From Methanothrix sp. (GTDB lineage: Archaea; Halobacteriota; Methanosarcinia; Methanotrichales; Methanotrichaceae), in the NCBI GenBank assembly GCA_028688175.1, contig JAQTYS010000061.1, positions 1-12,114 of the forward strand: a DNA stretch of 12,114 nt, given 5' to 3'. Positions 1 through 6,668 of this stretch are shown here, in pieces (position 1 is the first letter of the stretch; every line of letters begins with the position of its first letter). The notes under the pieces were generated by a model. It saw only the letters and a program-made list of their open reading frames with translations, did not search any database and was not told the DNA's origin. The translations under genes were made by a program, and so were the position numbers.

Positions 1-1985
1 GTTCCTTTGCGGATATCGGAAATGCTATTATCGTTCTGCAAAATCTGAGGCAAAAAGCCATTTCGAAAGAGATTTAAGGTCAATCCTGCCACACCGTCAT
101 CTCGGTAGTTCTCCAGATTGAACTGGTTTAGATGAGTGTAATCTATCCAGGCCACATCCGCCAGAGGCTCTTCTGGAGCTTTCATCAAAGAATTGTTGAT
201 GCTTGCGGCAAGTCCCAGTGAGAGGGCCGCTGCTAAAGCGAGGCATATCAGGAATCGCAGAGAAAATTTAATTCTATATATATAAGCTACCAGGGCAAAA
301 AGAAGGAAAAAGGATGCATAGTATTGATAGGCAGCATAATCTGATTCACGGCTTGTCAGCCAGGAAGCGGAATTGTAGACCAGATTATATCTAAACGGCA
401 ATTCGTTATTGAATATATAAGATGTGTCCCCAAATACCAGCACCTTTCCCTTGCCATAGGTATCGCATGCTGCAATGACCAGGTCGCCCAAGACTTCGCC
501 TGATTCATAAAGCCTGTCTCCGAGATGTCCTGGCGTACTCTGATTGGATTTGTCTGAGAAAGCAAACCGTCCTATGATCAGGGGCCTGGCATTGCCGCTA
601 AGACTTAGAGATGCGCCTACGGAAGATGTGGCTAGATCAAAACCCAAATCTCTGGTGACCGGATGGGGTAGGGCTGTGGCGGCGTACTGCCAGTGATCCG
701 GGATATAGTCAGCGGTGTCGGGATTGACTTTTATTCCGGTTGGGTCAAGCACATCATTGAGATAATCTCTTCCAGATGCAAAATCTTGATCCTGGACAAA
801 CATAGATGTATGCTCGGCAAATACCAGGAGGCTCCCGCCATTTTTCACATATTCTCTGATGCTCTGCAAATCGGTGGATGAGAATCCCTTCTTGAGGTTG
901 AGCAGTATCAGGATATTGGCATCAATAAGTGCGTCTTTCAATTCACGGGAATTTGTCGAGTTCAGGCTTTCTACCACTCCACCCATATTCTCCAAATATC
1001 GCTTTATCGCTCCCACGGAAAAACCATCGTCCGGTGCAAAGGATTGGTTTGCTTCTGGAAAGGACGGAATATCAAATCCCATCTCACTGTCCTTTTCATA
1101 AATCACCGCCTTGCCTATCCCCCCAGAATTAGAATAAGGAACTATCGCTATTAGTAATACGGCAAAGAAGAGTGCGGTTATGATGATCCCCTGTCCGGGT
1201 GATGGAGCCCAGGTTCCTGGGTCAAGTGATTTGATCCTCATCTTGGATACAAAAATCAAGAATGGTATCATTAGTACAAAAAATATGAGAAAGATGAGGT
1301 CCATGTATTTATCCGCGCCTGCCCAAATCCCAATAATGGTCAGGAAATAAACTGCATAGAGCACTGCAAACCCCATCATGACCGCAATTAATGCTTTGAT
1401 AGGGTGTGATGATCTCTTTTCGGATAATATAAAAAAGGAGACGGCGCAGCAGAAAAATGTCAGAAAAATAAATGTGCCGCTGGTAGTAGGACCGAGTGCT
1501 ATGGGGGTTTCGATGAGTTTGCCAAGAATTGCAGAGACTGCCAATGAGAATGATGTGAAGAATCTCCCGAAGGATGGATCATTAATATTATATATATACA
1601 AGATGGAGTAAAATAAACTGCCCAGTGCCAGAGCGGATATATATGGCTCATCTTCTCCTGCCGATCTTAAGAGCAGATCAAATCCACAGATGAATATAAT
1701 TAAGCTAAGTATCCAGAATTCCGGTTTATCTATGCTTACCAGGGCTAAAAAGGATAATAATATCAGAGATGCACCGGCTGCAGAGATTGATCTGATGTGT
1801 ATTTTTTTATATGAATCTATGAATATCATCAACAGCACCAAAAGACATACCAGTCCATAGACCCGCAGAAATATTGGCGAAGCGTACCCCATGTTGAGAG
1901 AAAAAAGGTTCAGGGAAAGCATAATCAATATAATTGAGACCCATCTTTTGATAACGATAATTGCCTGCGTTGATGATCCTATCAT
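1..1985 (-). CDS. Multi-pass membrane protein with GATase/DUF4350-like extracytoplasmic domains (3' end cut by window edge)
   Basis: An uninterrupted frame of 661 codons runs from an ATG at 1985 off the left edge, so the C-terminus is missing. Residues 1-285 are strongly hydrophobic and suggest about ten membrane segments. Residues 286-553 form a soluble region in which 345-395 alternate strand and helix (ILILLNLKKGFSSTDLQ, then VKNGGSLLVFAE), the pattern of the GATase-like domain in DUF4350/GldG-type membrane proteins. Two more membrane segments follow at about 554-598. A second similar domain then begins (VAWIDYTHLNQFNLENYRDD, then LTLNLFRNGFLPQIL). GGAG-type bases (GAGGAG) lie 14 nt before the ATG, rather far, so the exact start is uncertain. 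The gene is transcribed divergently from the cysteine-repeat gene. Family members are often linked to secretion or surface-polymer systems, but no reaction can be assigned here. Certain as a coding region; domain call moderate. Confidence 0.82.
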   Translation of the reverse strand, partial: MIGSSTQAIIVIKRWVSIILIMLSLNLFSLNMGYASPIFLRVYGLVCLLVLLMIFIDSYKKIHIRSISAAGASLILLSFLALVSIDKPEFWILSLIIFICGFDLLLRSAGEDEPYISALALGSLFYSILYIYNINDPSFGRFFTSFSLAVSAILGKLIETPIALGPTTSGTFIFLTFFCCAVSFFILSEKRSSHPIKALIAVMMGFAVLYAVYFLTIIGIWAGADKYMDLIFLIFFVLMIPFLIFVSKMRIKSLDPGTWAPSPGQGIIITALFFAVLLIAIVPYSNSGGIGKAVIYEKDSEMGFDIPSFPEANQSFAPDDGFSVGAIKRYLENMGGVVESLNSTNSRELKDALIDANILILLNLKKGFSSTDLQSIREYVKNGGSLLVFAEHTSMFVQDQDFASGRDYLNDVLDPTGIKVNPDTADYIPDHWQYAATALPHPVTRDLGFDLATSSVGASLSLSGNARPLIIGRFAFSDKSNQSTPGHLGDRLYESGEVLGDLVIAACDTYGKGKVLVFGDTSYIFNNELPFRYNLVYNSASWLTSRESDYAAYQYYASFFLLFALVAYIYRIKFSLRFLICLALAAALSLGLAASINNSLMKAPEEPLADVAWIDYTHLNQFNLENYRDDGVAGLTLNLFRNGFLPQILQNDNSISDIRKG

Positions 1986-2040
1986 GAAATAGTCAAGCAC
2001 TCCTCAAGGCGATCGATTACCGTTCGTGTGTTCGTCAGGG

Positions 2041-2058
2041 TATTATATTTTGGTTGTT
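2041..2058 (-). promoter_or_regulatory. Archaeal promoter (TATA plus BRE) for the left-edge membrane-protein gene
   Basis: Read on the minus strand the bases are AACCAAAATATAATA: an A-rich BRE-like stretch directly before an AT-only TATA element. A start about 25 nt downstream would fall near 2020 and leave a leader of roughly 35 nt before the ATG at 1985. This is a sequence match only. Confidence 0.45.
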
Positions 2059-2098
2059 ATGGTCTTTGCGAATATAAGTCTTCCGGCTTTTATCAATT

Positions 2099-2116
2099 CC
2101 GAAAGGTACTTATATA
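2099..2116 (+). promoter_or_regulatory. Archaeal promoter (BRE plus TATA) for the cysteine-repeat gene
   Basis: The plus strand reads CCGAAAGGTACTTATATAG: a purine-rich BRE (CGAAAGG) followed by a good TATA box (CTTATATA). Transcription would start near 2137-2140, giving a leader of about 65 nt that contains a GGAGG ribosome binding site at 2193-2197, seven bases before the ATG at 2205. Confidence 0.6.
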
Positions 2117-2204
2117 GAAAAACGCAAAAAGATGTAAAGGTTCGCTGGGCGCCAATTGTATTTGCATCCGTTGGGCTTGAGTCATATCTGCGGGAGGGTT
2201 AGGA

Positions 2205-3458
2205 ATGATACGGGAACGATTGTCGTTGGTAATAATCTTTTCTTTATTATCAATATGCATTGCTGCAGCTTCATCGGATGCAGGATCAAATGCTAATTCG
2301 ATTTCAGCAAGCAACACACCTCTATTCGATTACAGATACAATCAGGTTGCAGAAGATTTAGGGCTCTTGAAAAATGGCGCTTCCGAAAGCAAACTTGAGT
2401 ATGGGAGCATTGAGACTGCAAGCTTAACCCCCCTGGATACGCCTCAAAAGAAAGGCTGCAGACTCCAGATCAAGCAAGCTGACCTCACAATGGGTGTCTG
2501 CCAGTGGGAGACTGAGCAGACATGCTTTGATAGCTGCGGCAGCACATGTTCTGGCACCTGCGGCGGAACTTGCGGCAACACATGTGGAGACACTTGCAGT
2601 GGTACCTGTATGATGAGCTGCCGGACTTGCATCCTCTCATGTGGTGCAGACACCTGCGGCAGCACCTGCCAGGATAGCTGCGGCGGTTGCGGTCAAACAT
2701 TGAGTTACACATGTGGGGACACTTGCGGGAATACATGCAGAGACACTTGCATACGCACCTGTAGCAACACTTGTGCTAATACATGTGGGCAAACGTGTCG
2801 TGGCACTTGTGCACGCACTTGCAGCAACACTTGTGCAAATACGTGTGGACAAACCTGTCATAATACTTGCTTTGCCACCTGTCAGATGACCTGTGCCCGG
2901 ACCTGTCAGGCGACATGCTCGGCTACTTGCGCAGCTACTTGCCTGGCCACCTGCCAGCCGACATGTTCCGCTACTTGCGGTCCATATTGCGCAGGATCTC
3001 AAGCGGCTGCTCCTCTCAGTTCAAACGCTCCCCCGATGGCAAAGTCATCAACCAAAGCCCCATTAATAGCGGAACAAAATTCGCTGCGGTCCTACAATAT
3101 AGTGGCAAATCCGCCGACATCGGTCAGTTATTTGGGAGCATATACTCCCTGGACACTCTTCCAGCAAAGCTTCACAGGAAAAGAGATCTACGCCTGGGTT
3201 GAGACAGAGGGTGGCTGGGATATTGTCGCTAAGACGCCAAAAGGCACATGGGTGCGCGAGTTCGTTTTTGTTCCCTCAAATGGAAATATAATCCTAAATG
3301 AAATCGCCCTTGATGGCAAGATCCGCAGCCAGAAATTCGAACATGTAGTAGAGGGATACAAATATATCTGGATCTATGCGGAAAATCCGGGATCTTTCGT
3401 TAGCACTTTCGAAAATGATACTCAAAAAAGCAACAACGTGACCCTCGAAGTTTACTGA
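2205..3458 (+). CDS. Secreted protein with a long C-x-x-T tetrapeptide cysteine repeat
   Basis: This is a 417-residue protein of no family I recognise. Residues 1-22 form a signal peptide (basic start, hydrophobic core ending in IAAAS). The LSIC inside it does not fit a lipobox because Ile precedes Cys. Residues 23-106 are a polar linker with two isolated cysteines. Residues 107-262 carry 39 cysteines, nearly all four residues apart and usually preceded by Thr (TCGGTCGNTCGDTC and similar), with Gly, Asn, Ala or Arg in between. Residues 183-202 and 203-222 are near-identical copies. After a Ser/Ala/Pro linker, residues 300-417 look like a beta-rich domain without cysteine (AWVETEGGWDIVAKTPKG, then YIWIYAENPGSF). 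A disulfide-stacked solenoid or a metal-thiolate array outside the membrane are both possible. Start ATG is supported by GGAGG 7 nt upstream. No operon partner; neighbours are divergent and convergent. Confidence 0.9.
   Translation: MIRERLSLVIIFSLLSICIAAASSDAGSNANSISASNTPLFDYRYNQVAEDLGLLKNGASESKLEYGSIETASLTPLDTPQKKGCRLQIKQADLTMGVCQWETEQTCFDSCGSTCSGTCGGTCGNTCGDTCSGTCMMSCRTCILSCGADTCGSTCQDSCGGCGQTLSYTCGDTCGNTCRDTCIRTCSNTCANTCGQTCRGTCARTCSNTCANTCGQTCHNTCFATCQMTCARTCQATCSATCAATCLATCQPTCSATCGPYCAGSQAAAPLSSNAPPMAKSSTKAPLIAEQNSLRSYNIVANPPTSVSYLGAYTPWTLFQQSFTGKEIYAWVETEGGWDIVAKTPKGTWVREFVFVPSNGNIILNEIALDGKIRSQKFEHVVEGYKYIWIYAENPGSFVSTFENDTQKSNNVTLEVY
2523..2990 (+). repeat. Coding tandem repeat, 12-nt period (Cys every fourth codon)
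   Basis: TGC or TGT recurs every 12 nt through this 468-nt stretch, interrupted only around 2619-2700 where spacing slips (RTC, GADTC, GGC, GQTLSYTC). Two 60-nt units at 2751-2810 and 2811-2870 encode nearly the same 20 residues (RTCSNTCANTCGQTC in both) but differ at several silent sites, so the duplication is not brand new or its protein sequence is under selection. Confidence 0.85.
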
Positions 3459-3528
3459 AAAGAGCATGACGGGCCTCCCAATTAGACCGTGAGTGCAAGA
3501 CTGCGCTCAAGGGACGCCCCACATTTCT

Positions 3529-4713
3529 TTACTCATTATCGGAAAACGTGTGCTGCACAGTATTCTTTTTCAGGTTCAGGCACCTTCTGGCCGCCTGCAC
3601 GATCTTTTCTCGATCTTCGTCTCGACAGTAGATGCCAAAGCGCCAGGTAGCTCTGTGGGCTCTCTCCAGGATGCTGACCAGAGGAGAGACATCTCTCAGG
3701 GGTCTCACCTCTCCTTCTACGAGAGCCGGAAAGTTGCCCTCCGGTGTATCCGTAAGCGTCGGATTGTCCACCAGAATGTAATTAGCATCCACTCCGGCTT
3801 CATGGGCAATCTCCTGGCCCAGTATCTTATCGCTTACATTGAGTATTGTTGGGTCAAGACGTTCCAGGCCGACGTAGACTGCCCGCTTAAATATTCTCCT
3901 CGATCGGATGCGCCAAGCCATCTCAGCCGCATAGCCGCCTGCCCCCTGCAAGGAATTGAAGAGCTCTATGTCATCCATATCTTTCACGCAAGAAGCACTG
4001 GTCCCTTCTTCAATCATGTGCCGGATGCCAGCGGATACCATGCACTCCGATATACGGCAGACATGATGATAATAAACGGCCGGATGCATGAGCAACCGAG
4101 AAATGAGCAGAGATGTCGCGGCCTGCACGCCTCCTGCTTCCACCACCAGCTCTCCGCCGTGCAGAGTCATCTTTTGCAGCAGACGCAGTCGATCTATCAC
4201 TCCGTAAGCTACGCCAGTGTAATGAGCATCCCTAATCAGGTAGTCCATCCTATCCACATCGATCTCGCCGCTCACGATCTGCCCAAGACCAACACCATTT
4301 ATGGCGGCCTGGATCTCGGAGGCTTTCAGGCCGTATTTATCCAAAACCGCTCGCAGTTCGCCTTTCTTCAGGATATCGATGATGCTCTCATGCTCTTTTC
4401 GCAGGTATGGGGCAAGGGCCGCCTCCGTGGCATGGGAGAGCGGACCGTGGCCCACGTCATGCAGAAGCGCTGCGGCTCCTACCAGCATTCTATCCTCTTC
4501 TGGAAGTCCGAGATGTTTCGCTAGCAGATCAGCCAGGTGATAGGCACCCAGGCTGTGCTCGAAGCGAGTATGATTGGCACCGGGATAGACCAGGCTCGCT
4601 AGGCCGAGCTGTTTGATCCAGCGCAGCCGCTGCATCTGGGGTGTGTCTGCGATTTCCAGGGCAAGGCCCTCCAGTTGAACATAGCCATGCACCGGGTCTC
4701 GGATCTCAGTCAT
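3529..4713 (-). CDS. HD-domain phosphohydrolase, dNTP triphosphohydrolase/SAMHD1-like
   Basis: The 394-residue protein matches the COG1078-type HD superfamily, metal-dependent hydrolases that include dNTP triphosphohydrolases. The opening IRDPVHGYVQL is characteristic. The metal ligands are visible as H53 (TRFEHSLG), H85-D86 (LLHDVGHGPLSH) and D157 in DVDRMDYLIRDAHYTGV, which aligns with the SAMHD1-type distal aspartate. Length is normal for the family. The C-terminal half is helical and less conserved, ending in a Lys/Asn-rich tail. The only in-frame ATG after the upstream TAG is at 4713; the nearest GGAG lies 19 nt away, while a TATA-like element ends about 30 nt upstream, so the mRNA is probably leaderless. 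It stands alone and converges on the cysteine-repeat gene. Likely cytoplasmic nucleotide-pool or nucleotide-signal hydrolysis; the exact substrate is not determined by sequence. Confidence 0.92.
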   Translation of the reverse strand: MTEIRDPVHGYVQLEGLALEIADTPQMQRLRWIKQLGLASLVYPGANHTRFEHSLGAYHLADLLAKHLGLPEEDRMLVGAAALLHDVGHGPLSHATEAALAPYLRKEHESIIDILKKGELRAVLDKYGLKASEIQAAINGVGLGQIVSGEIDVDRMDYLIRDAHYTGVAYGVIDRLRLLQKMTLHGGELVVEAGGVQAATSLLISRLLMHPAVYYHHVCRISECMVSAGIRHMIEEGTSASCVKDMDDIELFNSLQGAGGYAAEMAWRIRSRRIFKRAVYVGLERLDPTILNVSDKILGQEIAHEAGVDANYILVDNPTLTDTPEGNFPALVEGEVRPLRDVSPLVSILERAHRATWRFGIYCRDEDREKIVQAARRCLNLKKNTVQHTFSDNE

Positions 4714-4740
4714 CAGGGCATAGCTGTGAGTCTCCTACAT

Positions 4741-4752
4741 TAAATATTGTTC
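4741..4752 (-). promoter_or_regulatory. Candidate TATA box for the HD phosphohydrolase gene
   Basis: On the minus strand GAACAATATTTA ends 27 nt before the ATG at 4713. A start about 25 nt downstream would fall at or within a few bases of that ATG, which fits leaderless translation and the lack of a nearby Shine-Dalgarno site. Confidence 0.4.
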
Positions 4753-4879
4753 TGGATTCATTTTTTAGGAATATTATTGCAGTGTCCGAAATTTTTTGGT
4801 TTCCTGGCAAGTTGGCGGTATCTGAGGGCATCCTAAATTACCTTCAAAACTAGGTAGCCATTAAGTGTTGAGATTGAGG

Positions 4880-4910
4880 CAAAAAGAATGATTAAGATGA
4901 CAAGAAAAAG
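4880..4910 (-). terminator. T-rich archaeal-type terminator after the HEPN operon
   Basis: On the minus strand, 30-60 nt past the HEPN stop, two T-runs occur (CTTTTTCTTG and TTCTTTTTGCC) without a clear hairpin, as is usual for archaeal termination. The rest of the roughly 200-nt gap between the HEPN stop and the HD promoter shows no gene or repeat. Confidence 0.35.
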
Positions 4911-4938
4911 TTATGAGAAGGGAAGACGATATATTCTA

Positions 4939-5361
4939 TCATAAACTACCTGTGTTTATTATGGATAAAATTCTCTTCGATTCAAGCAATGTTTTTTGGG
5001 TTTGTGAATTTAGAATTACTAAATTGGCTGCAGGATAGCAATCTTCATAGTCCGCATCGATCCTGCGTTTCTTCATACGATCTAATATTATTGCTATTTC
5101 TCTTCGTTTTGCTGTCTTCTTCGATTCTCTCTTAAATCCCCAAAAATATTCGATAACGTATTGATGAACAGATTCGCCTTTTGGGATCATATTATGATCA
5201 TGTTCGATCATGTAATTTCTGACATTGCAGTATGATGCATAATATGCTCTACTAATTGAGGATCGCATCTTTGCTTCGCTATCTAATACTACACTGAGTT
5301 CCTCGGCCAATTCTAGATAATCTTTCCAGGCAAAACTTATTGAAATTCCACCGTTATGCAC
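4939..5361 (-). CDS. HEPN-domain protein, last gene of a three-gene operon
   Basis: The 140-residue protein has the HEPN-like helical pattern: SSISRAYYASYCNVRNYM at about 34-51 matches the RAYYA helix, and KKRRIDADYED at 97-107 matches the usual R-x-x-ADY segment near the end of HEPN proteins. HEPN domains are helical and often act as RNases or as partners of nucleotidyltransferase antitoxins. R48 and H54 have R-x5-H spacing, but in helix two rather than the usual C-terminal position, so catalysis is unproven. The frame begins at a GTG (5361) inside the end of the upstream gene, a 25-nt overlap; no strong Shine-Dalgarno precedes it, suggesting translational coupling. The true start could be a few codons later, though no ATG occurs before residue 32. 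AT-rich compared with the flanking HD and kdp genes. Domain call fairly sure, role inferred. Confidence 0.78.
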   Translation of the reverse strand: MHNGGISISFAWKDYLELAEELSVVLDSEAKMRSSISRAYYASYCNVRNYMIEHDHNMIPKGESVHQYVIEYFWGFKRESKKTAKRREIAIILDRMKKRRIDADYEDCYPAANLVILNSQTQKTLLESKRILSIINTGSL

Positions 5362-5846
5362 AATTTGGCTTTGGAATTAATAGATTCATCAATCCACCAA
5401 TCAGCATCGAAATTATGTAATCTTTCGTCGGCTTCTTCAGGAGAAAATGATGTTCCTACGGAGATAATCAATTCATTTTGAGCAACTTCCATAAAAATAG
5501 TACTATACGGAAAATATTTCTGTAATTGATCATGTGCTTCCGAAACCAAAGGATTTAGGAAATCGTTAGCCTCTAGAAAATCGCGGATCTCGGTCGGTCT
5601 TCTAAGTTTAAACATATTGTTAAATGCCGCCATCATAAAATTTAAATTTTTCTCATCTGTATTTATTGACTCTTTCACGAATCCCATTATAGTACTTAAA
5701 TTCAGAATATTAGATAGCGAGTTAAGTGGATTCAATATTTTAGCCAGTTCATCTATAACGGACCTATCAAGAGTTCTACGGGTGCCTGTTTGTGATCTAC
5801 TTAGATGATCTATTTCATAAAATATGGTGGACGCGGTTTCGCACAT
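5337..5846 (-). CDS. 169-residue conserved-looking protein of unknown function, partner of the HEPN protein
   Basis: I do not know a named family. The ATG at 5846 follows directly after the TAA of the DUF2299-like gene (TAA then ATG). The first 80 residues are helical. The second half has the pattern of a small alpha/beta domain: IRDFLEANDFLNPLVSEAHD, then YFPYSTIFMEVAQ, ELIISVGTSFSPEEADERL, WWIDESINSKAKL and a final ITVEFQ. From memory, this C-terminal arrangement (Phe-Pro, Leu-x-Ser-Pro-Glu-Glu-Ala, Trp-Trp, Val-Glu-Phe-Gln) recurs in uncharacterised prokaryotic proteins next to small helical genes; that is recollection, not a search. No signal peptide or membrane segment. The position and coupling suggest that it works with the HEPN protein, perhaps as its antitoxin or a subunit. 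Confidence 0.75.
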   Translation of the reverse strand: MCETASTIFYEIDHLSRSQTGTRRTLDRSVIDELAKILNPLNSLSNILNLSTIMGFVKESINTDEKNLNFMMAAFNNMFKLRRPTEIRDFLEANDFLNPLVSEAHDQLQKYFPYSTIFMEVAQNELIISVGTSFSPEEADERLHNFDADWWIDESINSKAKLCITVEFQ

Positions 5847-6317
5847 TTAAGTTCCTTCAGGTAGACCAAACTCTTCGCCAAATGACCATGCCACCCACAA
5901 TACACATTTGATAGCATTTTCTATAACTTCGCGAATCTTGGACTCGCTCAGTTCCTCAAACATTATCTCGTTCGAAAATTGTATTGATTTGGGAATCTCT
6001 GGATCGTTGAACATAAACGCAGGTGGCCTAAAAACAAGGTCTCTTTTTAAGCGAAAAAGGAACTTATTCCGAGTTGGTTTACTTAGTTCTGCAAGAGCTT
6101 TATAATGTGCCGGATGGAGGTCTATTTGAGCTATTATAATTACCGATGTTTTTAAACCTATGGGCTGGATAACCGAAAATCCAATACCATTACTATTTAC
6201 GCCATTCAATTGGAAGGTGACATTCTTAGTACTAATTGTATCATCCTTGTAAATACCTCGATTGTTCATCCAACTTTGGATTAACGCTTTCGCTTGGTCT
6301 GTTGTTCCAACGGACAT
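5847..6317 (-). CDS. DUF2299-like protein, first gene of the HEPN operon
   Basis: From ATG 6317 the product is 156 residues. It starts with a helix (TDQAKALIQSWMNNRGIY), then two beta hairpins (VTFQLNGVNSNGIGFSVIQP and SVIIIAQIDLHPAHYKAL), then FLFRLKRDLVF and a long C-terminal helix. This resembles DUF2299, a small mainly archaeal family of unknown function with a fold reminiscent of secretion chaperones; the match is by eye. An in-frame TTG at 6326 would add three residues, but GGGAG at 6329-6333 lies 11 nt before ATG 6317 and only 2 nt before that TTG, so ATG is preferred. The gene ends in TAA immediately followed by the next ATG. Probably cytoplasmic. An inverted repeat upstream may control the operon. 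Confidence 0.75.
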   Translation of the reverse strand: MSVGTTDQAKALIQSWMNNRGIYKDDTISTKNVTFQLNGVNSNGIGFSVIQPIGLKTSVIIIAQIDLHPAHYKALAELSKPTRNKFLFRLKRDLVFRPPAFMFNDPEIPKSIQFSNEIMFEELSESKIREVIENAIKCVLWVAWSFGEEFGLPEGT

Positions 6318-6343
6318 GAAAGGCAAATCTCCCTTGATATTAT

Positions 6344-6361
6344 CTCATATTCGTATATGAG
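6344..6361. promoter_or_regulatory. Perfect inverted repeat, candidate operator of the HEPN operon
   Basis: CTCATAT-TCGT-ATATGAG is a perfect 7-bp inverted repeat with a 4-nt spacer. It lies between the operon's TATA-like box (6362-6370) and the expected start near 6341, where a bound dimeric repressor would block initiation. Self-repression is common in toxin-antitoxin operons, but no DNA-binding domain was recognised in the three proteins. Confidence 0.5.
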
Positions 6362-6376
6362 CTATAAATGTTTTGC
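6362..6376 (-). promoter_or_regulatory. Candidate promoter of the DUF2299/HEPN operon
   Basis: The minus strand reads GCAAAACATTTATAG: an A-rich BRE-like run then ATTTATAG. A start 25 nt downstream gives a short leader of about 24 nt containing GGGAG. Confidence 0.45.
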
Positions 6377-6530
6377 ATTCATCATAAAATAGCAATATTA
6401 ATTATAAATTTTGTAATATAAAAAATTTGAGGAGTTGTTTGACTCAGTCTTACTTCTTAAATATACTCAGTGACCGAGTTTCAACAGATCTAAATTTGAT
6501 TTCAAACTACCAACAACTTTATAGAACAAT
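6377..6530. other. AT-rich intergenic stretch, no gene seen
   Basis: This part of the 418-nt gap between the divergent HEPN and kdp operons is very AT-rich, especially 6391-6427. A 61-codon frame from TTG 6427 has no ribosome binding site upstream and reads as unlikely protein. A short direct repeat ACTCAGT recurs about 24 nt apart near 6440 and 6464. Nothing else is supported. Confidence 0.5.
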
Positions 6531-6548
6531 TTTAAGATACATTTATAT
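6531..6548 (+). promoter_or_regulatory. Strong archaeal promoter of the kdp operon
   Basis: TTTTAAGATACATTTATATA gives the best TATA box in the window (TTTATATA, 6541-6549) with a purine-containing BRE before it. Transcription should start near 6568-6573, leaving about 165 nt of leader before kdpA. A weaker AT-rich element (TTTAATATTATTT, 6704-6716) is closer to kdpA but too near the start codon for a normal leader. Confidence 0.6.
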
Positions 6549-6553
6549 ACCAA

Positions 6554-6657
6554 GGCCGGATTGTCCATTCCTCTCATGGAGTCAATTTCTGGCATGGAGG
6601 ATGTCTTCGTGAGGATTTGCAGACATTCTTCTCTGTCAAGCGATTCTATATCCGGCC
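6554..6657 (+). repeat. 8-bp inverted repeat bracketing the kdp leader
   Basis: GGCCGGAT (6554-6561) and ATCCGGCC (6650-6657) are exact reverse complements and the GC-richest words in an AT-rich gap. They flank the candidate 30-codon ORF. The left arm lies upstream of the start predicted from the TATA box, so it could act as DNA (two operator half-sites) or, if transcription starts earlier, as an RNA stem. Confidence 0.4.
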
Positions 6658-6668
6658 AACGTGCCTGA
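6576..6668 (+). CDS. Possible leaderless 30-codon ORF in the kdp leader
   Basis: ATG 6576 to TGA 6666-6668 encodes 30 residues beginning MESISGMEDVFVRICRH and ending SISGQRA. Its ATG falls within a few bases of the start predicted from the TATA box at 6541, so it could be translated without a leader. It is not hydrophobic, so it is not KdpF, the small membrane peptide of many bacterial kdp operons. It may be a regulatory leader peptide or simply chance; there is no coding evidence beyond position. Confidence 0.25.
   Translation: MESISGMEDVFVRICRHSSLSSDSISGQRA

Noticed and set aside
356..565. Short minus-strand frame inside the left-edge membrane gene, and similar plus-strand frames at 693-1132 and 1378-1611
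   Set aside because: They lie over a 661-codon frame with clear membrane and domain pattern; their products have no such pattern.
2241..2275. Lipoprotein signal at LLSIC in the cysteine-repeat protein
   Set aside because: Ile directly before the Cys does not fit a lipobox; cleavage after the following Ala run is more likely.
2523..2990. 12-nt periodic repeat considered as a CRISPR or non-coding satellite
   Set aside because: There is no repeat-spacer structure, and the period is explained by Cys every fourth codon in an intact secreted-protein gene.
2444..3002. Cysteine- or Ser/Thr/Ala-rich minus-strand frames opposite the cysteine array
   Set aside because: They are antisense reflections of the 12-nt repeat; the plus frame has a signal peptide, promoter and ribosome binding site.
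3459..3528. Bidirectional terminator between the convergent cysteine-repeat and HD genes
   Set aside because: No hairpin and no convincing T-run on either strand.
3493..4524. 343-codon plus-strand frame opposite the HD gene
   Set aside because: The minus frame has the complete HD motif set; the plus product has no recognisable pattern and no ribosome binding site.
6427..6612. 61-codon frame from a TTG in the HEPN-kdp gap
   Set aside because: No ribosome binding site or promoter fits, and the product looks random.
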